A stretch of DNA of 64,000 nt from Desulfovibrio sp. G11 (lineage in GTDB: Bacteria > Desulfobacterota > Desulfovibrionia > Desulfovibrionales > Desulfovibrionaceae), in the NCBI RefSeq assembly GCF_900243745.1, contig NZ_LT984798.1, positions 862,501 to 926,500 on the forward strand. The letters are read 5' to 3'. The notes beneath the pieces are model-generated. The model was not told where the DNA came from, made no database searches, and saw nothing but the letters and a program-made list of their open reading frames with translations. Shown here in pieces: positions 16,810-25,906 of the stretch. Numbering within the stretch: position 1 is the first letter of the stretch; each line of letters starts with the position of its first letter. The translations under genes were made by a program, and so were the position numbers.

Positions 16810-18498
16810 TTACTCAGCGGTATCCGTTTTGCCTGCCGCGTTCCTGGGCGCGGCCTCCCTGCCCTGCTCGCCGTCACGGCGGCGTGAAGAGCGTCTACGA
16901 CGTTTTCCGGTCCGGGAACCGCCCTCGGCAGCGCCCTCTTCTTTATGCTCGGCACCGCCTCTGGGGCCATTGCTCCCTCTGGAGCTTCTGCCGCCACGGC
17001 CGCCGGAACCGGCACGCCCCTGCTGCCCGGCCGTGCCGGAAGACTGGTCGGGAAAACGGTTTTCACGCAGGCTTTCCTGATGGGCTTCGTCCAGCAGCAT
17101 CGCCAGCAGCAAAACGCTTTCTTCATCATCGTGCTCTGCAGCAAGCTCGCGCGCCAGTGCGGCGTAGCGTTCCACGCGCACACGCTCAAGCCCCGTGAGC
17201 TTACGGAAGCGGCCTTCAAGAATGGCCGTCAGGCGTGTGCCGGCCACATGAGCCACATCTTCGTCCGTGGGCAGCGGCAGGGGGATAAGACCGATCTTGT
17301 AATGCTTGGCAATGCGGTCAAGCTCCATGCGCTGCATGACGTCCACCAGCGAAATGACGGTACCGGCAGCCCCGGCACGACCAGTACGCCCGGCGCGGTG
17401 GATGTAGCTTTCGTGGTCTTCCGGCGGCTCGTACAGAAACACGTGGGAAAGTTCGGGAATATCAATACCGCGCGCCGCCACATCCGTGGCGACAAGATAC
17501 TGAAGCTTGCCCTGCCGGATTTTTTCAAGCACAGCTTCGCGCCGCGACTGCGAAAGATCTGCGGAAAGCTCGTCGGCATTATAGCCAAAGCCCTGCAGCA
17601 CACCGGCCACATAGTGAACATTGGACTTGGTATTGCAAAAAATGATGGCCGACGCCGGATTTTCCGTCTCAAGCAGACGCACCAGCGCACGGTCTTTGTC
17701 CATCGGCTTCACTTCACAGAAGAGATGCTGCACTTCGGCCACATGCACTTCTTTTTGTGAAAGCGAAAGCATGGCTGGCTCGGCCATGAATTCCCCGGAG
17801 AGCTTGAGCACATGCGGAGGATAGGTGGCCGAGAACAGGCAGGTGTGGATGCGCCGCCTGGGCAGATAGCGCTGTATCTCCTTCATGTCGGGGTAAAAAC
17901 CGATGGAAAGCATGCGGTCGGCCTCGTCAAAGACCAGTTCGCGCAGGTCGCCGAGGTCCAGGGTGCGACGCAGCAGGTGGTCCAGCACACGGCCCGGGGT
18001 ACCCACAATAAGCTGCGCACCGTTGCGCAGGGCGTCCATCTGCTTTTTGTAACCCACGCCGCCGTAAACGGCCACGGTGACAATGCCCGTGCCCTCAAAC
18101 AGCACGGCGGCCTCACGTTCCACCTGCACGGCCAGCTCCCGCGTGGGGGCCAGCACAAGCGCCTGGGGAGCCTTGAGGTCGGCAGAAAGCCGGGGCAGCA
18201 TGGGCAGCAGGTAGCAGCCCGTTTTACCGCTGCCCGTGCGTGACTGCACCATGATGTCGCGCCCTGCCAGCAGGTAGGGCAACGCCAGCGACTGCACAGG
18301 CATGAGGCCCTGCCAGCCGGCGCGGGCGCAGGCGGTGCGCATGTCTTCGGGCATGTCTTCCAGGTTCACCCTGGGCAGGGCATCTTCCGGTTCACTGACG
18401 GAAAGCCCTTCAAGGGGAGCTTCCGGATCTCGCGCAGATGTGCCTTCCACCGCCGTGGAACTGCTGTCTGGCGTGCTGTTTGATTGATGTTCAGGCAT
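16810..18498 (-). CDS. DEAD-box ATP-dependent RNA helicase
   Basis: 562 residues. The RecA-like core shows the Q motif (MPVQSLALPYLL), motif I SRTGSGKT (near residue 88), Ia APTRELA, II FDEADRM (near 190), III FSATYPP, and IV-VI up to DVAARGIDIP and YIHRAGRTGRAG. After residue 480 a disordered tail rich in Gly, Arg, Ser and Lys (GRGGRSSRGSNGPRGG, RRRRSSRRRDG) probably aids RNA binding, as in RhlE/CsdA-type helicases. It likely acts in ribosome assembly or RNA decay. It heads a pair with the 171-residue unknown. Confidence 0.93.
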   Translation of the reverse strand: MPEHQSNSTPDSSSTAVEGTSARDPEAPLEGLSVSEPEDALPRVNLEDMPEDMRTACARAGWQGLMPVQSLALPYLLAGRDIMVQSRTGSGKTGCYLLPMLPRLSADLKAPQALVLAPTRELAVQVEREAAVLFEGTGIVTVAVYGGVGYKKQMDALRNGAQLIVGTPGRVLDHLLRRTLDLGDLRELVFDEADRMLSIGFYPDMKEIQRYLPRRRIHTCLFSATYPPHVLKLSGEFMAEPAMLSLSQKEVHVAEVQHLFCEVKPMDKDRALVRLLETENPASAIIFCNTKSNVHYVAGVLQGFGYNADELSADLSQSRREAVLEKIRQGKLQYLVATDVAARGIDIPELSHVFLYEPPEDHESYIHRAGRTGRAGAAGTVISLVDVMQRMELDRIAKHYKIGLIPLPLPTDEDVAHVAGTRLTAILEGRFRKLTGLERVRVERYAALARELAAEHDDEESVLLLAMLLDEAHQESLRENRFPDQSSGTAGQQGRAGSGGRGGRSSRGSNGPRGGAEHKEEGAAEGGSRTGKRRRRSSRRRDGEQGREAAPRNAAGKTDTAE

Positions 18499-18859
18499 AT
18501 ATTTTCCCGGCGGAACGCCGCGTTTAGATATGAAACTACTAACGGGTCAGCATGCCACAGCGAGCCGGATTGCGCAAGTTCGCCCATCCGCTCCCGCCAA
18601 ACGGCCCGCAAGGCCCTGCCGCAGATGCACACATGGGCCAGGCCGCCCGGACAGGCAAAAAACCCAGTAGCGCCCAATGCGTCACAGGTGAAACAACAGT
18701 GCCACCGCCTCCCGATACAGACAGTACGCCCCGGTGCACGGCCCGGCATGCATGTGATGCTTGCGTCCCATGCCTCTTACGAGTACGTTTATTCCCTTTG
18801 CCGCCCAACAACGCCCACGTAACGGGCCGCTCAGGGCGCAGCCTTTTCAAGGAGTGACC
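18499..18859. other. Divergent intergenic region between helicase and hisI
   Basis: GC-rich stretch of about 360 bases with several open frames on both strands that look like composition artefacts. I see the hisI ribosome site (AGGAG at 18850) but no convincing promoter hexamers or hairpin. Confidence 0.35.
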
Positions 18860-19273
18860 ATGACAGCCCCCGAACCGCAGTCTTCCGCCGCCCCCGGCGA
18901 GGCTTTCACCCCCGATTTCAGCAAGGGCCTTCTGCCAGCCATCGCACAGGACCACGCCAGCGGCGAGGTGCTCATGCTGGCGTATATGAATGAAGAAGCC
19001 TGGCGTAAAACCCTTGAGACCGGCCAGGCTCACTACTGGAGCCGCAGCCGAGAAAAGATCTGGCATAAAGGCGGCACTTCGGGGCATATACAAAAAGTGC
19101 TCGCTGTGCGGCTGGACTGCGACAGCGACACGATACTGCTGGTTGTGGACCAGGTGGGCGGCGCGGCCTGTCATACGGGACGGCGCACCTGCTTTTACCG
19201 GGAATGGAAGGATGGCGCCGTCAGCGAGTGCGCCCCGATGGTCTTTGATCCCCAAAAAGTTTACGGCGTATAA
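18860..19273 (+). CDS. hisI: Phosphoribosyl-AMP cyclohydrolase
   Basis: Third step of histidine synthesis, opening the purine ring of PR-AMP in the cytoplasm. The 137 residues show all conserved blocks: [18 protein letters not shown]-type [33 protein letters not shown] and [12 protein letters not shown], including the metal-binding Asp and Cys. AGGAG lies five bases before the ATG; an upstream in-frame start at 18761 adds nothing conserved. It is fused to no HisE domain. hisG follows after 11 bases. Confidence 0.96.
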   Translation: MTAPEPQSSAAPGEAFTPDFSKGLLPAIAQDHASGEVLMLAYMNEEAWRKTLETGQAHYWSRSREKIWHKGGTSGHIQKVLAVRLDCDSDTILLVVDQVGGAACHTGRRTCFYREWKDGAVSECAPMVFDPQKVYGV

Positions 19274-19284
19274 AGGAAAGAATC

Positions 19285-20178
19285 ATGAGCGCGGACATAA
19301 AACCCATCATCAAGCTCGGCGTGCCCAAAGGCTCGCTGGAAGAAGCCACCATCAATCTTTTCGAACGTGCGGGCTGGAAAATCCGCAAGCATACGCGCAA
19401 CTACTTTCCCGACATCAACGATCCTGAAATCACGGCCTCGCTGTGCCGCGTGCAGGAAATCGGCGGCTATATCGAAGCCGGGGTACTGGATGTGGGCATA
19501 ACCGGCCTTGACTGGCTCACCGAACGCAACCACGAAGACAAGGTGGTGCGCGTTTCCGACCTGGTGTATTCCAAAACTTCCAACCGCCCCTGCCGCTGGG
19601 TGCTGGCCGTGGCGGGCGATGCCCCCTACCAGTGTGCCGCCGACCTGGCGGGAAAACGCATCGCCACCGAGCTTGAAGGCCTTACCCGCCGCTATTTCGA
19701 ACAGGCCGGCGTCCCCGTAAATGTCTTCTACTCCTGGGGGGCCACAGAGGCCAAAGTTGTGGAAGGCCTTGCCGACGGCATTGTGGAAGTGACCGAAACA
19801 GGCACCACCATCCGCGCCCACGGCCTGCGTATCATTGATGACGTCATGCTGTCCTACCCTGTGCTCATCGCCAACAGGGACGCCTGGGCCGACCCGGCCA
19901 AGCGCGCCAAGATCGAGCAGCTCGACCTGCTGCTTCAGGGCGCCTTGCGGGCAGAGAATCTGGTCGCCCTCAAAATGAACGCCCCGGCGGGCAATCTGGC
20001 GTTCATCCTTGAAATGCTGCCGTCGCTCAATTCGCCCACAGTTTCTCCCCTGCGGGACGAAAAATGGCTTTCAGTAGAGTCTGTCGTGCAGGTTGATGTG
20101 GTGCGCGACCTTATACCGCGCCTGCGCGAAGCCGGGGCGGAAGGCATCATCGAATACGCCCTGAACAAAGTTATCTAG
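19285..20178 (+). CDS. hisG: ATP phosphoribosyltransferase, long form
   Basis: First, committed and feedback-regulated step of histidine synthesis. 297 residues is the long (HisZ-independent) form. It opens with LGVPKGSLEEATINLFERAGW and has the conserved GLDVGITGLDW-like DVGITGLDW, the PRPP-binding stretch EVTETGTTIRAHGLRIID, and a C-terminal ACT-like regulatory domain (NAPAGNLAFILEMLPSLNSPTVSPL onward). It follows hisI closely, forming a hisI-hisG pair away from the rest of the pathway. Confidence 0.96.
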   Translation: MSADIKPIIKLGVPKGSLEEATINLFERAGWKIRKHTRNYFPDINDPEITASLCRVQEIGGYIEAGVLDVGITGLDWLTERNHEDKVVRVSDLVYSKTSNRPCRWVLAVAGDAPYQCAADLAGKRIATELEGLTRRYFEQAGVPVNVFYSWGATEAKVVEGLADGIVEVTETGTTIRAHGLRIIDDVMLSYPVLIANRDAWADPAKRAKIEQLDLLLQGALRAENLVALKMNAPAGNLAFILEMLPSLNSPTVSPLRDEKWLSVESVVQVDVVRDLIPRLREAGAEGIIEYALNKVI

Positions 20179-20680
20179 GAGCGTTTCACCCCTGAAATGC
20201 CGCAGGCAAAGGCGGGCCGAAAGTGCCGCGCAACAGGCGCAGGCAGACGTACCCGTTGCAAATCACGGCTTCAGGCGGCAACCGTATCCAGACCGTGCCG
20301 TCACGGGCGGCCTTCACCCCTGACACCCGAACGCCGTATGTTTTCCGGGATGCACCAAGGGCGCGTCCCGGAACAGTCACGCTTCCGGCCGGAGAGCAAA
20401 ACCCGCCCGTGGCGGCACGGCACAAACCATTCCGGCAATACAGGCCGTCCCACAGGGTAAACGCATTCCGCTGCTTCATCTGCACGGCCTTCGGGCAACG
20501 GCTGAACCAGGCTTGCGCCAGGCGAACACCTGCCCTCGCCGCCGTAAGGGCGCCTGTAAAAACAATAGCACTCTCGTTCTGCAACCGCTTCAAATCACGG
20601 CGCGCAATGCGCGCCCGTTCTCCCCTGCCTCCCCCGCAAGCCGCCGGGCCAGCAATGCCCGCAACTCATAAGGAGCCTTC
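20179..20680. other. 500-base stretch without a confident gene
   Basis: A minus-strand open frame of 135 codons (20186-20593, TTG start) has host-like codon use but no ribosome site and no recognisable domain; I rate it about one in five to be real. A hairpin GGCGCGC-AAT-GCGCGCC lies at 20599-20615. The YkgJ-type gene has its ribosome site at the right end. Confidence 0.35.
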
Positions 20681-21457
20681 ATGAGCAATGACGCCAGCCG
20701 CGAATTTCTCGACACCCTGCCGGAACTGGGACCCGCTGAAACCTTCTGTTTTGACTGCCACCCCGGCGTTCCCTGTTTCAACCGCTGCTGTGCGGAGCTG
20801 ACCCTCCCCCTCACGCCATACGACATCCTGCGGCTACGCCGGCATATGGGCATGACCAGCGAGGATTTTCTTGCGACCTTTACCACCATGCGCTCCTTTC
20901 CCGACACGGGTTTTCCCCTGCCCATGCTGCGCATGCAGGATGGCCCCGGCGAACCCTGCCCCTTTGTAAGCCCCGCAGGCTGCTCCGTATATGAAGACAG
21001 ACCCGGAGCCTGCCGCTATTATCCCATCGGGCGCGGCACGAAGATGGCCGCAGACGGCGTTGCCGAACGCTTTTTCGTGGTGCGCGAGGCCCACTGCCAC
21101 GGCTTTGACGAGGGCGTCAGCCGCACTCCCCATCAATGGATGGAAAACGAAGAACTGCAGCCCTTCAACAGGGCCAATGATCGTTACATGCGCCTCATGG
21201 CCCTGGTGCGGGCTACAGGCAAGCCGCTGGAGCCGCGCATGGCCACCATGACGGTGCTCTGCCTCTTCCAGCTTGACCGTTTTCGCGAGCTTGTGACGGC
21301 CATGAAAATATTCAGCCATGTGGACACGAGCGAAGAGCGCAAGGCCGCAGTCATGCAGGACAGCCCCGAAGGCGACGTGGCGGCGCTGGACTTCGCGCTG
21401 GACTGGCTGGAACTTGTGATTTTCGGGCAAAGTGAAGGACTTGCCAAAAAGCAATAG
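20681..21457 (+). CDS. YkgJ-family cysteine-cluster protein
   Basis: Soluble protein of 258 residues with the family's metal-binding pattern: CFDCHPGVPCFNRCCAEL (residues 22-39), then CPFVSPAGCSVYEDRPGACRYYP (near 94-116) and a later CHGF. These cysteines probably bind zinc or an iron-sulfur cluster. Function of the family is not settled. AAGGAG lies about six bases before the ATG. It stands alone, downstream of hisG and upstream of the TauE-type exporter. Confidence 0.85.
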   Translation: MSNDASREFLDTLPELGPAETFCFDCHPGVPCFNRCCAELTLPLTPYDILRLRRHMGMTSEDFLATFTTMRSFPDTGFPLPMLRMQDGPGEPCPFVSPAGCSVYEDRPGACRYYPIGRGTKMAADGVAERFFVVREAHCHGFDEGVSRTPHQWMENEELQPFNRANDRYMRLMALVRATGKPLEPRMATMTVLCLFQLDRFRELVTAMKIFSHVDTSEERKAAVMQDSPEGDVAALDFALDWLELVIFGQSEGLAKKQ

Positions 21458-21837
21458 TGTGTTTTTTCACAATAACACGACAAAACACCTGAAATCACAC
21501 GAAACCAAGCAGAACGATGCGTATTTTTGTTCTTTAGTGACAAGAGCTTGGATAAAAGCTCTTAAAAGCACCACGTGCGGGGTACTTTATTCCTTGTAAA
21601 CCATGAAAAAAATGCCGCTCGTGATAAATTTCTTTTACAAAAACCAAAGAATATGTCAGGGTGATTTTGTGCGCGGGGAAATTTCCGTCAGCTCTTCTTT
21701 TTTATTCAAGAAAAGCTTTTGGTTATGGGCACAAGGCTGCACCGGGGCGCGCCGCGCAGCCGCCTGTGACCGCGCGCGTTTATTGTTGGGGCCATGATTA
21801 CGGCCGTTGGCCGGCCACAATCGTATTGGAGGAGAGT
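21458..21837. other. Intergenic leader of the TauE/SafE exporter operon
   Basis: AT-rich compared with its surroundings. It contains TAGTGT-N6-TCACAA (21455-21472), a partial match to the Rex-type palindrome; a hairpin with 8-bp arms AAGAGCTT and AAGCTCTT (21542-21563); and the strong GGAGGAG ribosome site. No reliable promoter hexamers. Confidence 0.4.
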
Positions 21838-23100
21838 ATGAGTTTTGGCAGACAAGTTTACGAGTTTCTGCTGAGCGGCTCAAGGGCTTACGCCAAATGG
21901 GACCTGGAAGTCTCCACTTCCATTCTCAAAAACCGCAAAAAACTGCTTCTCTTGCTGGCGCTGGCAGTTCCCATTCTTGCGGGTTGCCTGGCAGAAGCCT
22001 ATGAGTACCACGAAATGCTGGGCGGCAAAACCGCCTATGCGCCAGCCTTTTACACCACAAACATCTTTCTGGCATCCATAGCAGTGGGCCTGGCCGCCGG
22101 TCTCATCACCGGGTGTATCGGCGCCGGCGGCGGTTTCATCATTACCCCGGCGCTCATGGCCGTGGGCGTCAAGGGCATCCTGGCGGTGGGTACTGACCTG
22201 TTCCACATTTTCGCCAAGGCCATCATGGGCACAACCGTCCACAAAAAACTCGGCAACGTATCAGGCAAACTGGCCGTTGCATTTTTGTGCGGATCGGTTG
22301 TGGGAACCTTCATCGGCGGGGCCATCAACAAGGGCCTGTATAACGCCGACCCGCTGCTTTCCGAATTGTTCATCAGCAGCATCTACGCTGTTCTGCTGGG
22401 CTTTCTCGGCTTCTATGCCCTGTTTGACTTTCTGAAAAGTTCGCGCGGCGGCGCGGCGGCAAGCCAGGATGCCCACGGCGGCAGCTCCGGCATGACCGGC
22501 ATTTCCGTCAAGCTTCAGGGCCTGCGCGTACCCCCCATGATTTCCTTTGACGAAGACCTCGTACCCGGCGGCCGTCGCATTTCCGGCTGGATTGTGGCCG
22601 CGGGCGGCGTTTTTGTAGGCCTGCTGGCCGCCATCATGGGTGTGGGCGGTGGCTTCGTCACCTTCCCCATGTTCGTGTACATCTTCGGCGTGTCTTCAAT
22701 GACCACTGTAGGAACGGACATCCTGCAGATCATATTCACCGCCGGTTTTGCGGCCATCGGCCAGTATGCCATTTACGGCTATGTTTTCTACACCCTTGCC
22801 ATCGGCATGCTGCTCGGCTCGTTGCTGGGCATCCAGGTCGGCGCTCTGACCACCAAGGTGGTCAAGGGCATCCACATCCGCGGCTTCTACGCCATCTCCA
22901 TCATCGCGGGCTTTATCAACCGCGCGGCCACCCTGCCCAAAAAACTGGTGGAAATGGAAGTGCTCAACTGGTCGCCCAAGGTTGTGGGCATTATTGAAAG
23001 TGTGGGCAACGTCGTTTTCTGGGTCGTTGTGGCATTCTTCGGTATCTGGGTCTTCAGCAAGTTCTTCGCCAACATCGGTAAGCTCAGAGGGGAGGCCTGA
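21838..23100 (+). CDS. TauE/SafE-family sulfite/organosulfonate exporter-type permease
   Basis: Inner-membrane permease of 420 residues. It has the duplicated family signature: AAGLITGCIGAGGGFIITPAL (near 90) and GLLAAIMGVGGGFVTFPMF (near 265), each followed by a GTDL or GTDILQ motif, within about nine membrane segments. An N-terminal amphipathic stretch precedes the first segment and a cytoplasmic loop of about 60 residues separates the halves. The start has GGAGGAG four bases upstream. A small membrane protein follows after two bases. In a sulfate reducer, transport of sulfate, sulfite or an organosulfonate is plausible; direction is not known. Confidence 0.85.
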   Translation: MSFGRQVYEFLLSGSRAYAKWDLEVSTSILKNRKKLLLLLALAVPILAGCLAEAYEYHEMLGGKTAYAPAFYTTNIFLASIAVGLAAGLITGCIGAGGGFIITPALMAVGVKGILAVGTDLFHIFAKAIMGTTVHKKLGNVSGKLAVAFLCGSVVGTFIGGAINKGLYNADPLLSELFISSIYAVLLGFLGFYALFDFLKSSRGGAAASQDAHGGSSGMTGISVKLQGLRVPPMISFDEDLVPGGRRISGWIVAAGGVFVGLLAAIMGVGGGFVTFPMFVYIFGVSSMTTVGTDILQIIFTAGFAAIGQYAIYGYVFYTLAIGMLLGSLLGIQVGALTTKVVKGIHIRGFYAISIIAGFINRAATLPKKLVEMEVLNWSPKVVGIIESVGNVVFWVVVAFFGIWVFSKFFANIGKLRGEA

Positions 23101-23102
23101 TT

Positions 23103-23834
23103 ATGTTAGTACATGCTAAAGCGCCCTTTATTCGAGGCTGCCTGCTGCTGATTTCGTTTCTTATCCTTTTTGCAATCATGCTCATGCCCATCATGAAGGA
23201 TGAGCTGGGCAACCATGTCACCGGCCTGCAGTATGCGGACAACGTATTTAACGAACTGTCCAAGGGTTCGTCCTACTTCATCCCCGGTGTGCGTGAAAAC
23301 CTCAAGAGCGTCGAAGGCAAGGACGTTCAGATTACCGTAAAGCTCAAAAAGGGCGACCTTGCTCCGCTGGCCGCCATGATACTTGAAAAGTCCGGCGCGA
23401 CCAACGTAAGCGCCGAGGACGGCAAGGTCAGCTTTTCCGGCAACCTTGGCCTGATACTGGCCTCGGCCACTGATGACTCTGACAATCTTTATAACAATGA
23501 CGCCGCAGCCGTGGCGCAGAAGTATGATGGCGAGCCTGCCCTCAAGGTAGCCTCGGCATGGTGGTACGTGCTTTCACCCACCATCAAGGAACTGCAAAAA
23601 CAGCACAAGATTGTCGAATCGCAGGTGGTCGACCATGTGCTGCGCCGCGCCATTGAACCGGGCAACAACTTCTACAGTGTACCGGCTGCCAAGGTTTCCG
23701 AACACCTCGTGCTTATGAGCGCCATGCTCATTTTCTATGTGCTCTACACCCTGTGGTACGGCTTCGCCATCTTCGAACTTTTTGAAGGCCTGGGCCTTGC
23801 CATGACCAAGTCCAAGGTCAAGCAGGAAAGCTAG
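23103..23834 (+). CDS. Membrane partner protein of the TauE/SafE permease, function unknown
   Basis: 243 residues with a membrane segment near each end (about 14-34 and 205-228) and a 165-residue extracytoplasmic middle. The middle contains LKSVEGKDVQITVKLKKGDLAPLAAMILEKSGATNVSAEDGKVSFSG in pieces, with an alpha/beta look, then WWYVLSPTIKEL. It is translationally close to the permease (two-base gap) and almost certainly works with it. I recognise no named domain. A terminator-like hairpin follows at 23902-23929. Confidence 0.75.
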   Translation: MLVHAKAPFIRGCLLLISFLILFAIMLMPIMKDELGNHVTGLQYADNVFNELSKGSSYFIPGVRENLKSVEGKDVQITVKLKKGDLAPLAAMILEKSGATNVSAEDGKVSFSGNLGLILASATDDSDNLYNNDAAAVAQKYDGEPALKVASAWWYVLSPTIKELQKQHKIVESQVVDHVLRRAIEPGNNFYSVPAAKVSEHLVLMSAMLIFYVLYTLWYGFAIFELFEGLGLAMTKSKVKQES

Positions 23835-23901
23835 CCGAACAAGCGCCATTCCGGTGGCACTGCAGAAAAGTCCTGCCGGGAAGGCAAGCGAGCCTTTGAT
23901 C

Positions 23902-23929
23902 AGAGGCCCCCTGTGTGCAGGGGGCCTCT
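23902..23929 (+). terminator. Stem-loop terminator after the permease pair
   Basis: 10-bp perfect stem AGAGGCCCCC with GGGGGCCTCT and an 8-nt loop, followed by CTTGC without a long T run. It lies 67 bases past the stop codon. Confidence 0.65.
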
Positions 23930-24477
23930 CTTGCAGGTACGGCCGAAAAGCCTTTACGCCAAACAGGTTTTCTGATATCCTTCGCCGCAAGATGCAAAAT
24001 ACGCTATAATAACATTGCTACCTTCACCAAGTATTCTGACACTCCGGGCATATGCGTCCATCACAGCAGCGCGATGCAGCTTCGGGCATTGCCAGCGGGC
24101 GCACAGGTAAAGGAAAATACCGCTGACAGCGTGTGCTGCCAGCCACCGGGCGAGCGTTTTAAAAAACTCTGAAATGCATATCCGGTCGATATAAAACTAC
24201 CCGGGCCTGCGCGCAACGCACTGCCATGCTTCGCTGCGCATAAGAAAAAAACACCGCATCAACTGTAACAGGGCGCACTTCCTGCCTGCATACCTGTGCG
24301 CGGGTCCCACGGGCAGCATGGAGCAATCCAGGTGCTCCCGGCACGGCTGCCTGCATGAACGGGACGGCCGAAAAATATCCGTCCCCTTGCAAACCTGGCA
24401 GCACCAGAAGCGTGGCAAAGCACTGCTGGATGCGCAATAGTACTGTCTGCAATTATTGACGGGCATATAAGCCTGGC
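23930..24477. other. Gene-free stretch left of the IS4-family element
   Basis: About 550 bases with only short unconvincing open frames. Its right end holds TTGACG (24456-24461), which appears to be the -35 half of a promoter now separated from its -10 by the insertion. Confidence 0.5.
24469..24477. repeat. Target-site duplication, left copy (IS4-family element)
   Basis: AAGCCTGGC immediately left of the element; the identical 9-mer occurs at 25738-25746 immediately right of it. Confidence 0.85.
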
Positions 24478-25737
24478 CATTGCTGTCCGGCTAAGGGGTA
24501 ACAAAAAAGTCCAAAATCTCAGCAGTATGTGGTATAAGAAGTTACCACAACAACTTGCCACACAAGGAGATTTTGGACTTGAGCCATCATACTACACTCT
24601 TCTCTCAACTGCTATCCCTGATACCGGGACATGTTTTTGAAAAACTCGAACGCAAGCACAAAACTGGCCGCTCTTCACGCCAATTTGGATTCAAGGAGCA
24701 ATTCACCGTCATGGCCTTTATCCAACTCGCTGCAAGGCGCTCTTTACGCGATGGGCTTCGCGCCTTGGAGGCGGCCAAGAGACGGCTGTATCACCTCGGC
24801 TTGAAATCAGTAGCGCGTTCCACGGTTGCCGATGCCAACAATTCAAGGCCTGTGGAATTTTTCAAAGACCTGTTCGCTGAAATGTATGGCCTGTGCCATC
24901 TTCGTGCGCCTCGTCACAAATTCCGCTTCAAGTGCAAGCTGTACAGCATGGACGCCACCACCATCAGCCTATGCCTGTCCATCTTTCCCTGGGCGTCGTT
25001 CCGGCGGAACAAGGCTGGCGTGAAAGTAAATACCGTGCTTGACCACGATGGCTACATTCCCGCTTTTCTCGATATCAACAATGCCAAAACCCACGAAAGC
25101 CGCATGGCCAAAAGTCTTTCATTGCCAAAGGGTTCCATCGTCACCTTCGATAAAGGCTATATCTGCTATTCCTGGTTTCGCATGTTGACCGCGAAGGGCA
25201 TTTTCTTCGTAACCCGACTGAAGAGCAATGCTGCCTATAAGCTCGTTGATCGCCGCGCCGTAGACCGGAAAACCGGGGTCACGTCCGATCACATCATTGA
25301 CGTGAGCAGCCGGGGAAAAACCACTCGTCTACGCAGAATCGGCTATCGCGATGCGAAAACCGGCAAACGGTACGAATTTTTGACCAACCATTTCCGCCTG
25401 TCCGCCAAGACAATTGCTGATATCTATAAAGAACGCTGGCAAATTGAAATATTCTTCCGCGAAGTCAAACAAAATCTGCATATTAAAAGCTTTGTCGGGC
25501 GCTCGGAGAATGCGGTGCACATCCAGATTTATACGGCCCTGACCGTGTATTTACTCCTGGCCTATCAGAAATTCCTGAGCAAGCTTGGGCTGTCGGTGCA
25601 ACAACTCTTCGAGCTCATTTGCTTGAATCTGTTCGGCAAGGATTCTCTGGAAGAACTTCTGAATCCACGAAGACGAAAAACTATAAACACCTATAGTTAT
25701 AGCCTGTTAGCTATGGGTGCTTAACCGGACAACATTG
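24478..25737 (+). mobile_element. IS4-family insertion sequence, 1,260 bp
   Basis: Terminal inverted repeats CATTGCTGTCCGGCTAAG (24478-24495) and, at the other end read inward, CAATGTTGTCCGGTTAAG (25737-25720): 15 of 18 positions match. The element is flanked by 9-bp direct repeats and carries one intact transposase gene. Intact repeats, duplication and reading frame all suggest a recent insertion. Confidence 0.9.
24579..25724 (+). CDS. IS4-family transposase
   Basis: DDE transposase of about 381 residues. It shows the N-terminal region FSQLLSLIPGHVFEKL, the first catalytic Asp in YSMDATTISL, the second in IVTFDKGYICY, and the C-terminal Y-(2)-R-(3)-E-(6)-K signature as YKERWQIEIFFREVKQNL. 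The start is taken as TTG at 24579 with AAGGAG nine bases upstream; an upstream TTG at 24555 lies before that site and is unlikely. Its 5' leader has a complementary pair AGTCCAAAATCTC and GAGATTTTGGACT that could hide the ribosome site in read-through transcripts. Confidence 0.92.
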   Translation: MSHHTTLFSQLLSLIPGHVFEKLERKHKTGRSSRQFGFKEQFTVMAFIQLAARRSLRDGLRALEAAKRRLYHLGLKSVARSTVADANNSRPVEFFKDLFAEMYGLCHLRAPRHKFRFKCKLYSMDATTISLCLSIFPWASFRRNKAGVKVNTVLDHDGYIPAFLDINNAKTHESRMAKSLSLPKGSIVTFDKGYICYSWFRMLTAKGIFFVTRLKSNAAYKLVDRRAVDRKTGVTSDHIIDVSSRGKTTRLRRIGYRDAKTGKRYEFLTNHFRLSAKTIADIYKERWQIEIFFREVKQNLHIKSFVGRSENAVHIQIYTALTVYLLLAYQKFLSKLGLSVQQLFELICLNLFGKDSLEELLNPRRRKTINTYSYSLLAMGA

Positions 25738-25746
25738 AAGCCTGGC
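25738..25746. repeat. Target-site duplication, right copy (IS4-family element)
   Basis: AAGCCTGGC directly after the right inverted repeat, identical to 24469-24477. Confidence 0.85.
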
Positions 25747-25747
25747 G

Positions 25748-25753
25748 TATATA
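25748..25753 (+). promoter_or_regulatory. Orphaned -10 element (TATATA) of an IS-disrupted promoter
   Basis: If the element and one target copy are removed, TTGACG (24456-24461) lies 17 bases before this TATATA, a good sigma-70-type arrangement facing the PilZ-like gene at 25907. In the present sequence the -35 position is occupied by CCGGAC from the right end of the element. Confidence 0.55.
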
Positions 25754-25906
25754 TTTACGGGTATTAGTTAAAACTCTACTGCAGTTCTATAGTTTCTCCA
25801 TTCGCGTATGCGTTCATGAACAGGAGCCTGTGTACCGGCTCCAACGACATATCCGCCCTTGCGGACGATTTTCGTCTGCCTGGACAAGCGCGGAACGGAG
25901 TGCCTC

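Noticed and set aside
20186..20593. 135-codon minus-strand frame after hisG
   Set aside because: Codon use is host-like, but the only start is a TTG without a ribosome site and no domain is visible; kept as a low-probability note only.
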